Shown in pieces: positions 44,464 to 53,703 of a DNA stretch of 64,000 nt. The stretch spans positions 52,050 to 116,049 of the forward strand of contig DACE01000005.1 of NCBI GenBank assembly GCA_002494645.1. Direction: 5' to 3'. Source of the stretch: Euryarchaeota archaeon UBA256 (GTDB lineage: Archaea; Thermoplasmatota; Poseidoniia; Poseidoniales; Poseidoniaceae). Each line of letters opens with the position of its first letter. Within the stretch, counting starts at the first letter, position 1. The notes beneath the pieces are model-generated. The model was not told the DNA's origin, ran no database searches, and saw only the letters and a list, made by a program, of their open reading frames with translations. The position numbers and the translations under genes are program-made.

Positions 44464-46653
44464 TCACTCGAAGTCCAGAAGCGAAGGTTGCTTCTTCACT
44501 TGTCCATCTGCGTCCGGTTGAAGGGTTGATTCTTCATGCCCAAGATGGGTCATGAGGTCGTCTTCGGCCCACACACGAACATCAAGTTGCTCCGCTTTGG
44601 CTTTTTTCGACCCCGCCTTTTCACCTGCAACCAAAACGTTGAGTTTTGCAGAAACGCTACCGACGATTTTTCCACCAGCCTCAGTGATCAATTGTTGAAT
44701 TTCTTTTCGTGGCTTTGACAACGTCCCAGTCACACAGAAAGTCATACCGTCAAAAACGCCCCCTTCACTTGGTTGAGATTCGGCCGTGACCGTTACCTCA
44801 TTGAGGAGGTCTTCAACGGTACTGCGCCTTGCTTCAAGGCCGTCTCGGACGTGAAGTGCGACAACCGCCCCCACGCCTTCAAGGGCCATCAAACGGCGCA
44901 GAGCTTGATTGTGTTCGTGGCCCTTTCCAGACTCGTCTTGAGATGGTCCAAATTCAACGTCTTCCGGAAGGAGATGTGCTTCGTTGAGCCACAACATCAA
45001 ACCATCAGCATCGCCTAATTCACGAGCCACGGACAGGGCGAGTTCCGGCCCGATACCGGGAAGCCCAAGGGCGTGAAGGAAGCGTCCGAGACTCATGCTC
45101 CTACTTTTCTCGACTTCATTGAGTACATTCGTTGCTGATTTTTCTCCCATTCGTTCGAGGTCGAGGAGCGTCTCCATGGAAAGACGGTAGAGGTCGCCAA
45201 GCGTCTGTATTGCACCCGCTTCGAGAAGTTGTTCAACCAATTTTTCTCCAATTCCGTCCATCTCCAACGCTCGGCACCAATAGAGCATCGATCGTGAAAT
45301 CCGAGCATCGCAGTGCAGACTCATGCATTTGATGAAGGCCCCATCTGCAGTGATTTTCCCCCCGCAAGCCGGGCATCCCGATGGAGGTTCAATTGAGCGG
45401 GCAGAAGGTAACTGGGCTACAAATGCCTCGCCGGATGCGTGAATTCGCCCGTTAAGGTCGTCCTGGCTTGCAGGGCCGAGAGAACGCTCGATCTTAGGAA
45501 TAACATCACCTCTGCGCACAATGAGGACCTTGTCCCCAATCTGTACGTTCAGCCTTTGGACCTCTCCCAAGTTATGCAGGGTGGTATTTTCTACCGTGAC
45601 ACCACCTACACGCTGCGGTGCAATACGTGCCACCGGTGTGATGTTGCCGGTTCGTCCGGTCTGCCATTCCACTTCAAGGAGAACCGAGGTCGCCTCTTCG
45701 GGTGGGAATTTCCATGCCAGAGCCCAACGTGGATGGTGGGCTGTCATTCCAAGCCTTTCCCGCTGCGCGAGATGGTCGAGTTTGAACACAACCCCGTCAA
45801 TTTCGTACGAATAGGTTGACCTCTTTTTGGCCCACTCTGCAGTATGCATTGACATCAGATGAGCTGTATCAGCAGGAGACGATGCTTCGTGAAGAACCCA
45901 CGGCGCAGGCTGAATGCCCAAGTCCTGTTCAAGCCAGACGAGAAGTTCGGTATCGTTCAAACAACGTGGAGCTGCCTGACTGTCGGGGTGGCGGTCTTCG
46001 CCAGAGGGAAGTTGAGCATCGTAGGCTTGGAACACCAAGTCTGCCGCATCGGCCTTCCCGTCATCGTATTTTTGGCGAAGGGCGCCGGCTGCTAAATTCC
46101 GAGGGTTGGGTGAAACATCGCGGTATTTTGCTTCAAACACATCCAACGGCATGACCACTTCGCCCCGAACATGGACGTCAACAGGCAAAGGCAAGCGGTC
46201 TGGAATATTGGTGACTTTTCTGGCATTGCGGGTGACATCTTCGCCCCGCTCTCCGCTTCCACGGGTCGCTGCACGGACCAAACGACCCATGCGGTATTCG
46301 ATGGAAAGGGCAGAACCGTCCAATTTCGGTTGAGAAAGAAAGCGGGTGGCCCCCCCGGTCGTTGCGTTGACAAAGTGTGAAATTTCCTCATCCGTTGTGG
46401 CTTTGTCAAGACTGCGCATAGGGAAGAGGTGGTCAACCTTGACGCTTCCCGGAGGGATGTCCGCGCCAACGCGGTCAAGTTGTGGATGATGGGGGTCAAG
46501 GGTTTTGAGTTCGTCCCAAAGTGCATCGAATTCAACGTCTGAAAGGACCGGTTGAGCGAGGTTGTAGTAGAGGTTCGAATGGTGGGCGATTTGCTCGGCG
46601 AGATAGGAGATTCGCTCGGGCGAATCGTCGGTTTTCTCAGCACCTCCGCTCAT
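44464..46653 (-). CDS. ligA: NAD-dependent DNA ligase LigA
   Basis: Seals nicks using NAD+, the bacterial-type ligase; 729 residues. Ia-domain tyrosines are in HHSNLYYNLAQPVLSDVEFD (at about 24-43). The adenylated lysine is in QPKLDGSAL (Lys110). The OB fold is followed by the zinc finger CPACGGK and KCMSLHCDARI, then four HhH motifs (GLPGIGPELAL) and a C-terminal BRCT domain (FDGMTFCVTGTLSKPRKEIQ). The end is KKQPSLLDFE, which resembles a PCNA-interacting (PIP) box. Archaea normally use ATP ligase; NAD ligase is known in some archaea by transfer from bacteria. No ATP ligase appears in the window. Confidence 0.95.
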   Translation of the reverse strand: MSGGAEKTDDSPERISYLAEQIAHHSNLYYNLAQPVLSDVEFDALWDELKTLDPHHPQLDRVGADIPPGSVKVDHLFPMRSLDKATTDEEISHFVNATTGGATRFLSQPKLDGSALSIEYRMGRLVRAATRGSGERGEDVTRNARKVTNIPDRLPLPVDVHVRGEVVMPLDVFEAKYRDVSPNPRNLAAGALRQKYDDGKADAADLVFQAYDAQLPSGEDRHPDSQAAPRCLNDTELLVWLEQDLGIQPAPWVLHEASSPADTAHLMSMHTAEWAKKRSTYSYEIDGVVFKLDHLAQRERLGMTAHHPRWALAWKFPPEEATSVLLEVEWQTGRTGNITPVARIAPQRVGGVTVENTTLHNLGEVQRLNVQIGDKVLIVRRGDVIPKIERSLGPASQDDLNGRIHASGEAFVAQLPSARSIEPPSGCPACGGKITADGAFIKCMSLHCDARISRSMLYWCRALEMDGIGEKLVEQLLEAGAIQTLGDLYRLSMETLLDLERMGEKSATNVLNEVEKSRSMSLGRFLHALGLPGIGPELALSVARELGDADGLMLWLNEAHLLPEDVEFGPSQDESGKGHEHNQALRRLMALEGVGAVVALHVRDGLEARRSTVEDLLNEVTVTAESQPSEGGVFDGMTFCVTGTLSKPRKEIQQLITEAGGKIVGSVSAKLNVLVAGEKAGSKKAKAEQLDVRVWAEDDLMTHLGHEESTLQPDADGQVKKQPSLLDFE

Positions 46654-46701
46654 GTGGTGAACACGCAGACGACAGGATAAGAAGCATCGCTTGTTGATGC
46701 C

Positions 46702-47130
46702 TCAATCAAACTTCAAGGCTACGAATTCGCTGTTCTCTAACGGGCATCGCGTCATAATGGCATGGGTTAAGATGCGAAGGTGAATTTCTGCCACGACGTG
46801 GACAGTTGCGGTGAACATATGACCCGCATGAGGTTTGAGGTCATCATCGGAAAAAGTCGCGTGGAGGTGAGTGAAGGCTTCCCCTGATTCTCTGCGTGCA
46901 AGGTTGCCTTGAAGCGTGACCAATTCTGTGCCAGCCTCAAGGGTCACGCGATGATACACGTGGTCGTCGTCCATGTACCCATAGGTGCTCTCTCGTGTGC
47001 GGCCAATGCCACTTGTGATGGCTGCAGCATCAAATCCTACCTCATCTGCTAACGCTTGAAGCGAGGCGTGTATTTCTTCTCCAGGATCCAATCGAACAAA
47101 GAGGTCATCGTTACTTCGCGTCCATTCCAT
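46702..47130 (-). CDS. PPC (DUF296)-domain protein
   Basis: 142 residues. The single PPC domain is recognised from FVRLDPGEEIHASLQALA, then AAITSGIGRTRESTYGYM, LVTLQGNLA and TFSDDDLKPHAGHMF, with His residues that may bind a metal or assemble a trimer. In bacteria and archaea such small proteins are of uncertain role; plant relatives bind AT-rich DNA. No AT-hook is present. It lies between a membrane-protein gene and ligA on the same strand. Confidence 0.85.
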   Translation of the reverse strand: MEWTRSNDDLFVRLDPGEEIHASLQALADEVGFDAAAITSGIGRTRESTYGYMDDDHVYHRVTLEAGTELVTLQGNLARRESGEAFTHLHATFSDDDLKPHAGHMFTATVHVVAEIHLRILTHAIMTRCPLENSEFVALKFD

Positions 47131-47167
47131 GGTGCGCCCTCGTAGCGATGCCTCATGAGACTACGCA

Positions 47168-47722
47168 TCATTCGCTTTCCGTTGAATCGGGAAGGCGACG
47201 CGCCTGTTCCATGGCCTCGATGTAGGCCCGGGCCGTCTTGAGGGAGGTTGCATCGCCCCCCAGAGGCAGAGGTCCGAACGGACCCCATCCATTTCGAAGC
47301 AGCATGATACGTCGCTTTGGTTGGCGTTTTGCCAAACGCAGACGTTCCCACGGGTAGCGCTGTCCGTCAGCAAAGAGATGGGTTGAGGTGATGGCGTAAC
47401 GCTTTGGAATCACGAGGGAAATCAGATGAAGCGCAAGGAGGATATCCCAAACGATGGCGTAGATCATCGGAGTATTGCTGACTTCAAGCAAACCCCACGG
47501 CAATACCATCATCGCTGCCATTGACCCGAGGTTGCCCCACTGGCGAACAAGTTCGTGAACGCCTTCACTCTCCCAAGCGAAGCCGCCGGATGGAAGCGTT
47601 CCTAAATCGGGTACATCGCTGCGCTGGCGTGTGAGCCAAAACGCATCCCAGAGGACGATGAGTGCCAGGACGGTCACGGCGGTCATCGCCACGGCCTCGG
47701 CACTGGGAAGATAGGTCTCCAT
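47168..47722 (-). CDS. Membrane protein of unknown function
   Basis: 184 residues with hydrophobic segments at about 8-27, 65-79 and 86-104. After them comes a cytosolic part with KRYAITSTHLFADGQRYPWERLRLAKRQPKRRIMLL (split: KRYAITSTHLFADGQ and WERLRLAKRQPKRRIML), which is reminiscent of a bacterial PH-like domain. No catalytic motif is seen. It starts 11 bases after the large surface-protein gene, so it is probably cotranscribed, and it could help in the export or anchoring of that protein. That link is context only. Confidence 0.65.
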   Translation of the reverse strand: METYLPSAEAVAMTAVTVLALIVLWDAFWLTRQRSDVPDLGTLPSGGFAWESEGVHELVRQWGNLGSMAAMMVLPWGLLEVSNTPMIYAIVWDILLALHLISLVIPKRYAITSTHLFADGQRYPWERLRLAKRQPKRRIMLLRNGWGPFGPLPLGGDATSLKTARAYIEAMEQARRLPDSTESE

Positions 47723-47733
47723 CGTTCATCCAC

Positions 47734-50700
47734 TCACAGATGTGTTTGGTCAAGACCCGTCAAATCACCCGGACCGCCTCGGCGGAGGCGAACGAAGAAG
47801 AGCAAGACTCCGACGACAAAGAGCGTGACTACGAGAAGAAGTGCATTCAGGTTGGTGTCTGAATCCGCAGTCGTTGTGCCCTCCAATACATCGGGGGTGC
47901 CGTCTCCATCATCGTCCATATCCTCAGTGAGCCAACTGGTGTAGCCTTCGGGACAATCAAGAACATCGGGTTGGGTGTCTCCGTCCGTATCAACCTGAGC
48001 GCAGGGGTCAAGCGGGAAAGCGTCCTTACTGTCGCTGAATCCGTCATTGTCGTCGTCCTCGTCGTAGACGTTGGGTCCGCATGACTTTCCTGTAGTGGCG
48101 TCAAACCACGTGTCACTTGAACAAGAAGAAGTCCAGTCGCCGTCAGTGTCAAGTTGGGTATATTCGAAGTCCTTCGAAGCGGTGCTACTGGCTCCGTAAG
48201 TGTCGGTTGCCGTCACTTCAACGACGTAATAGCCCGCAGTCAAATCTGTGATGTTGTAGACCTTCTCGTTTCCACTCTGTAGAACAGCATTGCCTTGAGC
48301 ATCGTAGACCTTCCACGAAAAGACTAGAGCAGATTCGTCATCCAAATCATCGCTTGCAGTAGCCGTGGCTCGAATGAATTCGGACTCCATCACTCGTTGG
48401 CCCGCATAGGGTTCCAACAATTCAACCGTCGGCGCCTGGTTGATGGCGATGTTGAATACGACGAGTGCATCGGCTGATGCGGGAGATGTGAGTGTCAAGG
48501 TAGTTGATGGAGAGCCCGCTCTTGATGCGGTAATGGTCACTGAAGCCACCATCGTTTCACCTGAATCGGTGACGGTTCGATAGGGGAGTTCAACATCCAC
48601 CGTAGTACCGGAAACTTGCATTGCGTTCATGGTTGATGCTTCAAAGTCCAATGTGAAACTCGCTTCAACGGGCTGACTGTTTTGGCGAGCGTCCAAAACA
48701 AAGGTTCGATAGGCTGTGAATGAGGCTCCTTCTGTGGCGTCAACATTACCGATGTTCCCATCAATCGCTGATACTTCTGCGCCGTACATCTCCATGTCAC
48801 CAATCAGTGTAGTCTGTTCGAGACGAACGGGATAACCTTCGGTGGAGATTGCGGTGGAAGCCGTCATTACTGAATCGCGCAGAATGAAGGGCGCACTGAC
48901 CTCTCCTTCGTCAAGATGTAATCCGAGTCCAACGCTGTACCCCGAGAGGTTGAGATGTTCAACAACCAAGCTGTCCATTGAGCGGCCATGGTGGGAGACA
49001 AATGCAGTCCCTGAATTGTCACCGATGAGTTCGAGGTGGCTCAGCAACCCAGCAGAATCGTCAATGTCCAGGGCGGGTGCACCGTAGAGCAAAACGTGAT
49101 CGATATTGAGTTCGCGATTGGCATCTCCCGCAATACCGCTGGTTCCCGTTACGTTGCCCTTGACATTGGAAAGAAGGAAATTACCGTCAATTGAATTGAG
49201 GGAGATGATGCTTTCATCGCCCACAAAGGAAAGCGCATCGACATGCTCAACATAGCCTGTGACTCCGGTGAGCGTGAGACCTTGAGGTGTCGCTTCCCCA
49301 ATCATCAATTCTGAGAATGCCAAGGGTACCTGTTGAGCCCAAACAGCACTGCCGTAGCAGGAAGTGAACGTCACGTTCGTCATGGTGATGGTGCCGCTTG
49401 AAGGGAAGAGTTTGACACACCCATCCCCGCTGTCTTGGAAGTGGGAATTGCGCAACAAAACATCTGCACTGTTCCCTGACTGAACGTAGAGCAATGCATC
49501 TGCACCTGAACGGGCGAAGGTCACGTCGTCAGCACGAACTTCCCCAATGCCTGAAACGGTCATGGCGGGCGTTGCTTCAACAAGATTGGTGCCGGTGAGT
49601 TCAATGGAGGCTGCTGCAGAGGTTCCGAGCACCAAACCGCCCCAACGAGCTCCTGAACCAGTTGATGAAAGAATCGACGAACCTGCATCAAGCACTCCGT
49701 TGACGGTAATGGTTGAACCTTCAGCGATGCGAAGAGACACGCCGTCTTGGATGGTCATCGTTGATGACGACGAGAGCGTAAGGGATTGATCCAGTGTGTA
49801 AGGGCTCCATTCCCGCTCAAGAACCAACCAATCCGTAACCGTTCCAGAAGGCACCGTTGAAGCCATGAAGGTGTGTGAGAGGCTCTGATTAGAATCCCAT
49901 GTGACGAAGTCCGAAAAGGAATTTTGTTGCAGGGTTACCGTTTTGATACCCGCCCACGTTTCTCCACTATCGGTCACCGTGCGTGCTACGCCAGAGGTTG
50001 ATACTTCCCCCTCAGAGTCGGTGAATGAGACTGCGCCGTCAATTGAAATCAGTGCCCCTTCAACCGGTGTTCCCTTGTCAAGAACCTTCACTTCGAGGGC
50101 TGAATAAGCAGTGAAGACAGCCCCTGTGCCAGCATCAATCATTCCATTGACTTGCCCGTTGTAGAGGTCAATTTCACAACTGGGCTGAACGGTGAGATTG
50201 CCCATGACCATCAGGGCATTGACCGTACGCTTGGAGATGCAAGCCCACTGCACTTCCCCATTGATGGTCAATGAGGCAGCGTCTGTGCCTTGGAGCATGC
50301 TGCTACCGCTGGCTTGGATGACGGAGGCATCGAGCGTCGCATCGTGTCCGATAAGTTCGCCGCTTCCCTGTAGCGAGACTGAGTTGGCTTGGTCGACAAC
50401 AAGCGTGGTCCCTTGAAGCGTGAGTTTTGCATTATTGCTTACAACAAGGTCGCCAGTGAGTTGGTGGGCCTGTCCGTCGGGCCGCGGGCCCAAGACAACG
50501 TCTTGACCCGAGGTGAGTGTCCAATCACCTTGGGGAATCACTGGAACTTGAACAGACTGCCCGCTTTGACCACCATAGAGCACCACACGGACTCCAGCGC
50601 CCTCAAGAGTGGCGTCAACAACAGAGCCAGTACTGGTCAACGGAAGGGTAAGGGCTCCGTTGCTATTGCTGGCCAGTGAAAATCCGTGAACTTCCACATC

Positions 50701-52398
50701 TGCTTCGACCGGGTTACCTTGTAAATCAGTGAACGTCACAGGAGTTTCCAACAACTCATAGGCTGATGAAACAGAGATTGAGGGGTTGCCGGTGCTCCCG
50801 TAATAGAGCACACCGTCTCCAAGTGCGTCCGAAGAGGATGGGGCGGTATTGACTGGAGAAAAGGAGCGAATGACGCCTTCGCTTCCCGTCGCCATCATCA
50901 GAGGCGTGTCGTGTAGTTGAGCGGTCCAATCATGCAATTGAATGGACGATGGCCCTTCCATCAAGACACCTTTGCTTTGTGCAACCGTCGTCAAGGTCGT
51001 ACCGACATACGACGAGTCAATCAGATGCAGGCCTGCAACCGATCCTATGTTGAGTTCAGCATTTGCCACCACAGCATCTGTATCTTCAAAGTGGAGGCTT
51101 GTCGATACATTGCGTAGCGTAAGGTGTTCTGCCTCCATTGTACTGTACCATGCTCGTACGCCCGTTGAACTTGCATCGCTCGATACGAACGGCTTTTCGA
51201 TAGTGATGGCGCCCCAATCATGGTCTCCACCCAGAACATCAATGCCGACACCGTCCGAAGAGGTGAGCGTGATGTGAACGTCGGAAAGCGTGCTCGTGGG
51301 CGTCTGCACGGCAAGTGCGGTCATTGGTGAAGTCAGCGTGACATCCTCAAGCAAGAGATGGCCGTTACCTGATGCTGCCATGGCTCGCATATCCCCGTGA
51401 AAACTACTGTTGCTCACATCAAACGTACCGCTACCTGACCAGGATACACCCTTTTTTGCATTACCGATCGTGACGTGATTGAGGGTACACAATCCGTCAC
51501 ACCCTGCGTCAAAAACATAGCGTAACTCAAGGCCGTCCGCGATAAAAGAAACATCATCCAGAATCATGGAGGTTGCTCCTTGCGCAACGAGCATCCGCTC
51601 GCCCTGCATGGCAGCGTCACTGAGCGTGAGCCCGTCGGTATTACTTGCATCAATGCCGAGAGAGACACCCGTGGCATATACGCTTGAAATTGTGGACAAG
51701 GCCCCCGCCTTCGTAGCCAGTCCAACACTGGCGTTGACGATTCCAATGCCCGTTGCATTGAGATATCCTCCTGAGGTTCTGATTCCAACGCCTGCTTCGT
51801 GAACCGTGATTTCAGAAGCATTGACTTGCCCGTTGAGGTCCATACCAACGGCGACTTCAACGGCTGATGCATCGTTGAGAGTGAGGCTGCCACCATCGAC
51901 GTAGAAGGCTTCGTAATCCATCCGGTGAGCGTCAACTCCATCCAAGGTAGCCTGCCCACCAAGAAGGCTCAATCCTCTGTATGCATCATTGAGCACGAGG
52001 TCACTCCCCTCCAAACTTCCTCGAACGAGAAGAGCAGCGGAGGCGTTTGCGACGGTGACATTGTTCAATTCGGCAGACCCCGATGAGGCGATTTCAATAC
52101 CAGGCCACAGACCTTGTCCGTGTGAACCCTGTGTGAGTGGAGGGACCGAAGAGAAAAACACGGCTTCCTCAGCGTCCAGGTGTCCTTCAACAAGAATACC
52201 ATATTCGCCAGCATCAACGCTTGTACCCGATGCTATGGTAAGGGTTGCACCCTGTGCGACGGTCACGTTCCCGGTCAGCGTCATACTGCCCGACCATGTC
52301 GTATTGACCGTGACCGTGCTGTCCGCAGCAGAGATGACTGGTGACAGCGACATCATCAGAAGAAGAGCGGTCAGAGCAAGGGCGTTGCGTGTTCGCAT
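47734..52398 (-). CDS. Giant secreted beta-helix protein with TSP3-like repeats and C-terminal anchor
   Basis: 1554 residues. Signal peptide about 1-25 (ends ISAA). Most of residues 25-1250 is repeated right-handed parallel beta-helix, with rungs such as GNVTVAQGATLTIASGTSVD and GSLTLNDASAVEVAVGMDL. A cadherin/PKD-like block follows (TVELLEPYAGQRV, VFSWKVYDAQG, YYVVEVTATDTYG). Aspartate-rich calcium repeats (DEDDDNDGFSDSKDAF, DMDDDGDGTPDVLEG) end the ectodomain. One helix (about 1515-1536) and a short basic tail anchor it. Rich in Ser and Thr. It could be an adhesin or a polysaccharide-binding surface protein. Upstream of it is tRNA-Pro. Confidence 0.86.
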   Translation of the reverse strand: MRTRNALALTALLLMMSLSPVISAADSTVTVNTTWSGSMTLTGNVTVAQGATLTIASGTSVDAGEYGILVEGHLDAEEAVFFSSVPPLTQGSHGQGLWPGIEIASSGSAELNNVTVANASAALLVRGSLEGSDLVLNDAYRGLSLLGGQATLDGVDAHRMDYEAFYVDGGSLTLNDASAVEVAVGMDLNGQVNASEITVHEAGVGIRTSGGYLNATGIGIVNASVGLATKAGALSTISSVYATGVSLGIDASNTDGLTLSDAAMQGERMLVAQGATSMILDDVSFIADGLELRYVFDAGCDGLCTLNHVTIGNAKKGVSWSGSGTFDVSNSSFHGDMRAMAASGNGHLLLEDVTLTSPMTALAVQTPTSTLSDVHITLTSSDGVGIDVLGGDHDWGAITIEKPFVSSDASSTGVRAWYSTMEAEHLTLRNVSTSLHFEDTDAVVANAELNIGSVAGLHLIDSSYVGTTLTTVAQSKGVLMEGPSSIQLHDWTAQLHDTPLMMATGSEGVIRSFSPVNTAPSSSDALGDGVLYYGSTGNPSISVSSAYELLETPVTFTDLQGNPVEADVEVHGFSLASNSNGALTLPLTSTGSVVDATLEGAGVRVVLYGGQSGQSVQVPVIPQGDWTLTSGQDVVLGPRPDGQAHQLTGDLVVSNNAKLTLQGTTLVVDQANSVSLQGSGELIGHDATLDASVIQASGSSMLQGTDAASLTINGEVQWACISKRTVNALMVMGNLTVQPSCEIDLYNGQVNGMIDAGTGAVFTAYSALEVKVLDKGTPVEGALISIDGAVSFTDSEGEVSTSGVARTVTDSGETWAGIKTVTLQQNSFSDFVTWDSNQSLSHTFMASTVPSGTVTDWLVLEREWSPYTLDQSLTLSSSSTMTIQDGVSLRIAEGSTITVNGVLDAGSSILSSTGSGARWGGLVLGTSAAASIELTGTNLVEATPAMTVSGIGEVRADDVTFARSGADALLYVQSGNSADVLLRNSHFQDSGDGCVKLFPSSGTITMTNVTFTSCYGSAVWAQQVPLAFSELMIGEATPQGLTLTGVTGYVEHVDALSFVGDESIISLNSIDGNFLLSNVKGNVTGTSGIAGDANRELNIDHVLLYGAPALDIDDSAGLLSHLELIGDNSGTAFVSHHGRSMDSLVVEHLNLSGYSVGLGLHLDEGEVSAPFILRDSVMTASTAISTEGYPVRLEQTTLIGDMEMYGAEVSAIDGNIGNVDATEGASFTAYRTFVLDARQNSQPVEASFTLDFEASTMNAMQVSGTTVDVELPYRTVTDSGETMVASVTITASRAGSPSTTLTLTSPASADALVVFNIAINQAPTVELLEPYAGQRVMESEFIRATATASDDLDDESALVFSWKVYDAQGNAVLQSGNEKVYNITDLTAGYYVVEVTATDTYGASSTASKDFEYTQLDTDGDWTSSCSSDTWFDATTGKSCGPNVYDEDDDNDGFSDSKDAFPLDPCAQVDTDGDTQPDVLDCPEGYTSWLTEDMDDDGDGTPDVLEGTTTADSDTNLNALLLVVTLFVVGVLLFFVRLRRGGPGDLTGLDQTHL

Positions 52399-52461
52399 GA
52401 TTGGGCGTTAAGGTATGGCCATATCAAACCAAAGGCCTCGCGTCGCACAAAGTATCCACAC

Positions 52462-52473
52462 AGAAGGAAAAAA
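52462..52473 (-). terminator. T-tract terminator after tRNA-Pro
   Basis: The run TTTTTTCC follows the encoded CCA of tRNA-Pro on the minus strand. Such a T tract is a typical archaeal intrinsic end. No further hairpin is needed. Confidence 0.5.
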
Positions 52474-52551
52474 TGGTGGGCCCGCCCGGATTTGAACCGG
52501 GGTCTGACGGCCCCCAGCCGCCAAGTATAGGCCAAGCTAACCCACGGGCCC
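52474..52551 (-). tRNA. tRNA-Pro (anticodon GGG)
   Basis: Acceptor GGGCCCG pairs with CGGGCCC, followed by discriminator A and an encoded CCA. The D stem is GGTT/TACT with a G-T pair and a T-T end pair. Anticodon stem GGCGG/CCGTC closes loop CTGGGGG, with anticodon GGG at 52513-52515. T stem CCCGG/CCGGG has loop TTCAAAT. Ten bases separate it from the rpoN stop, so it may be processed from that transcript. Confidence 0.9.
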
Positions 52552-52561
52552 GAGTGTAAAC

Positions 52562-52765
52562 TCAGTTGCGTGCAGCGCTGAACGGTGCGACCTCTTCGAT
52601 GAGATCGAGGTGTCCAACGTACATACGGCGGCAGCAGTAGCGCTTGAGGCCCACGGAATCGAGAGCTTCAGCGTCTGTTTTGCCATCCGCCAACAATTGC
52701 TTGAATTCTTCCCACTTGTGGGCGACAACGCCGCCACAGCTGAAACATCGTACTGGAATAATCAT
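52562..52765 (-). CDS. rpoN: DNA-directed RNA polymerase subunit N (Rpb10)
   Basis: Small zinc-binding subunit of the archaeal RNA polymerase that bridges subunits D and L. MIIPVRCFSCGG is the invariant N-terminus; together with RYCCRRMY it supplies the CX2C and CC zinc ligands. The length of 67 is typical. The start could be ATG 52765 or 52768. It follows uS9 by six to nine bases, as in many archaea, and is followed by tRNA-Pro instead of the common rpoK-eno-rps2 genes. Confidence 0.95.
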   Translation of the reverse strand: MIIPVRCFSCGGVVAHKWEEFKQLLADGKTDAEALDSVGLKRYCCRRMYVGHLDLIEEVAPFSAARN

Positions 52766-52774
52766 CATCTCACC

Positions 52775-53209
52775 TCATCGATAGGACTTCTGCTTCTTGC
52801 GACGAGCACCACGTCCAAGTTGGTGCTTTGGTTCCTTACGTCGTGGATCGTTGACCAAAAGACTGCGGTCAAAGCGAAGGTATTCGTCACGAAGTTCTTC
52901 GTCAACACCTTCTGCTCCACCGTTGTAGTGGACCAGTCCGCGTGCAATAGCAGTGCGTATGGCATCGGTTTGACCCATGATGCCTCCCCCTGTGGTGGTC
53001 ACGTAAATGTCAACCTTGGCCAAACGGTTCATGGCGTCTGCGATGATCAGTGGCTCCATCGACTTGCGACGAGCGAGAGACGGTTGCATGATTTCAATGG
53101 GTTCGGAGTTCACGCGAACTCGGCCTTTTCCAGCCTTGACTGATGCGCGTGCAACAGCTGTCTTTCGCTTTCCGGACATCTCTACTGACTTCTTCTTACG
53201 TGCCATCAT
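52775..53209 (-). CDS. rps9: 30S ribosomal protein uS9
   Basis: Small-subunit protein whose C-terminal tail contacts P-site tRNA. KRKTAVARASVKAGKGRVRV, then NRLAKVDIYVTTTGGG and ARGLVHYN are the family core. The tail ends DPRRKEPKHQLGRGARRKKQKSYR (quoted in parts: DPRRKEPKH and ARRKKQKSYR), with the terminal SYR typical of archaea/eukaryotes. The length of 144 is typical. The gene overlaps the end of uL13 by four bases. Confidence 0.97.
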   Translation of the reverse strand: MMARKKKSVEMSGKRKTAVARASVKAGKGRVRVNSEPIEIMQPSLARRKSMEPLIIADAMNRLAKVDIYVTTTGGGIMGQTDAIRTAIARGLVHYNGGAEGVDEELRDEYLRFDRSLLVNDPRRKEPKHQLGRGARRKKQKSYR

Positions 53210-53703
53210 TGGTCACCTCCATTCCAGCGGTGGGCGGGTGCACCCAAGTCTGCGCTGATATCACCCAACAGAATGAAGCGGTCGGGCAAAGCACGGCGGA
53301 ACTTGCTGTCATCACCGCGCTCGTGGCCTTCGGGAAGGTCACCTGAGAGATGGTTGGGGCAGCCGATTTCAACGCGTAGATTGCGTAGGGCTCGGCGTCC
53401 GCTGCTCTTCTTTTGGTAAGGGAGCATACCGCGGACGGCTCGCTTCAGGATCATGTCAGGCATACGAGGGTAGAACGGTCCTTTACGGGCGTGGTTCAAC
53501 TCGTACTTCTTGTGATAGATGTTCAAGACGGAACGTGGGCGGCCGGAAACGACGGCTCGTTCTGCGTTGACGATGATCACTTTGTCATCTCTGTCTTCGC
53601 GGGCAGCCTTGAGAAGGATATCCGCTGAAGCAGATGCAAGGCGGCCCATGATGAGCCCGTCTGCATCAAACACGTAGGTTGTTGCATCAGCCAAGGATAA
53701 CAA
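53206..53703 (-). CDS. rpl13: 50S ribosomal protein uL13
   Basis: Large-subunit protein, 165 residues. TYVFDADGLIMGRLAS is the family start, followed by IIVNAERAVVSG, then HKKYELNHARKGPFY and RMPDMILKRAVRGMLPYQ. The C-terminal half is slightly longer than average. It overlaps eL18 upstream by 17 bases and uS9 downstream by four bases, so the cluster is one transcript. Confidence 0.96.
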   Translation of the reverse strand: MLSLADATTYVFDADGLIMGRLASASADILLKAAREDRDDKVIIVNAERAVVSGRPRSVLNIYHKKYELNHARKGPFYPRMPDMILKRAVRGMLPYQKKSSGRRALRNLRVEIGCPNHLSGDLPEGHERGDDSKFRRALPDRFILLGDISADLGAPAHRWNGGDQ

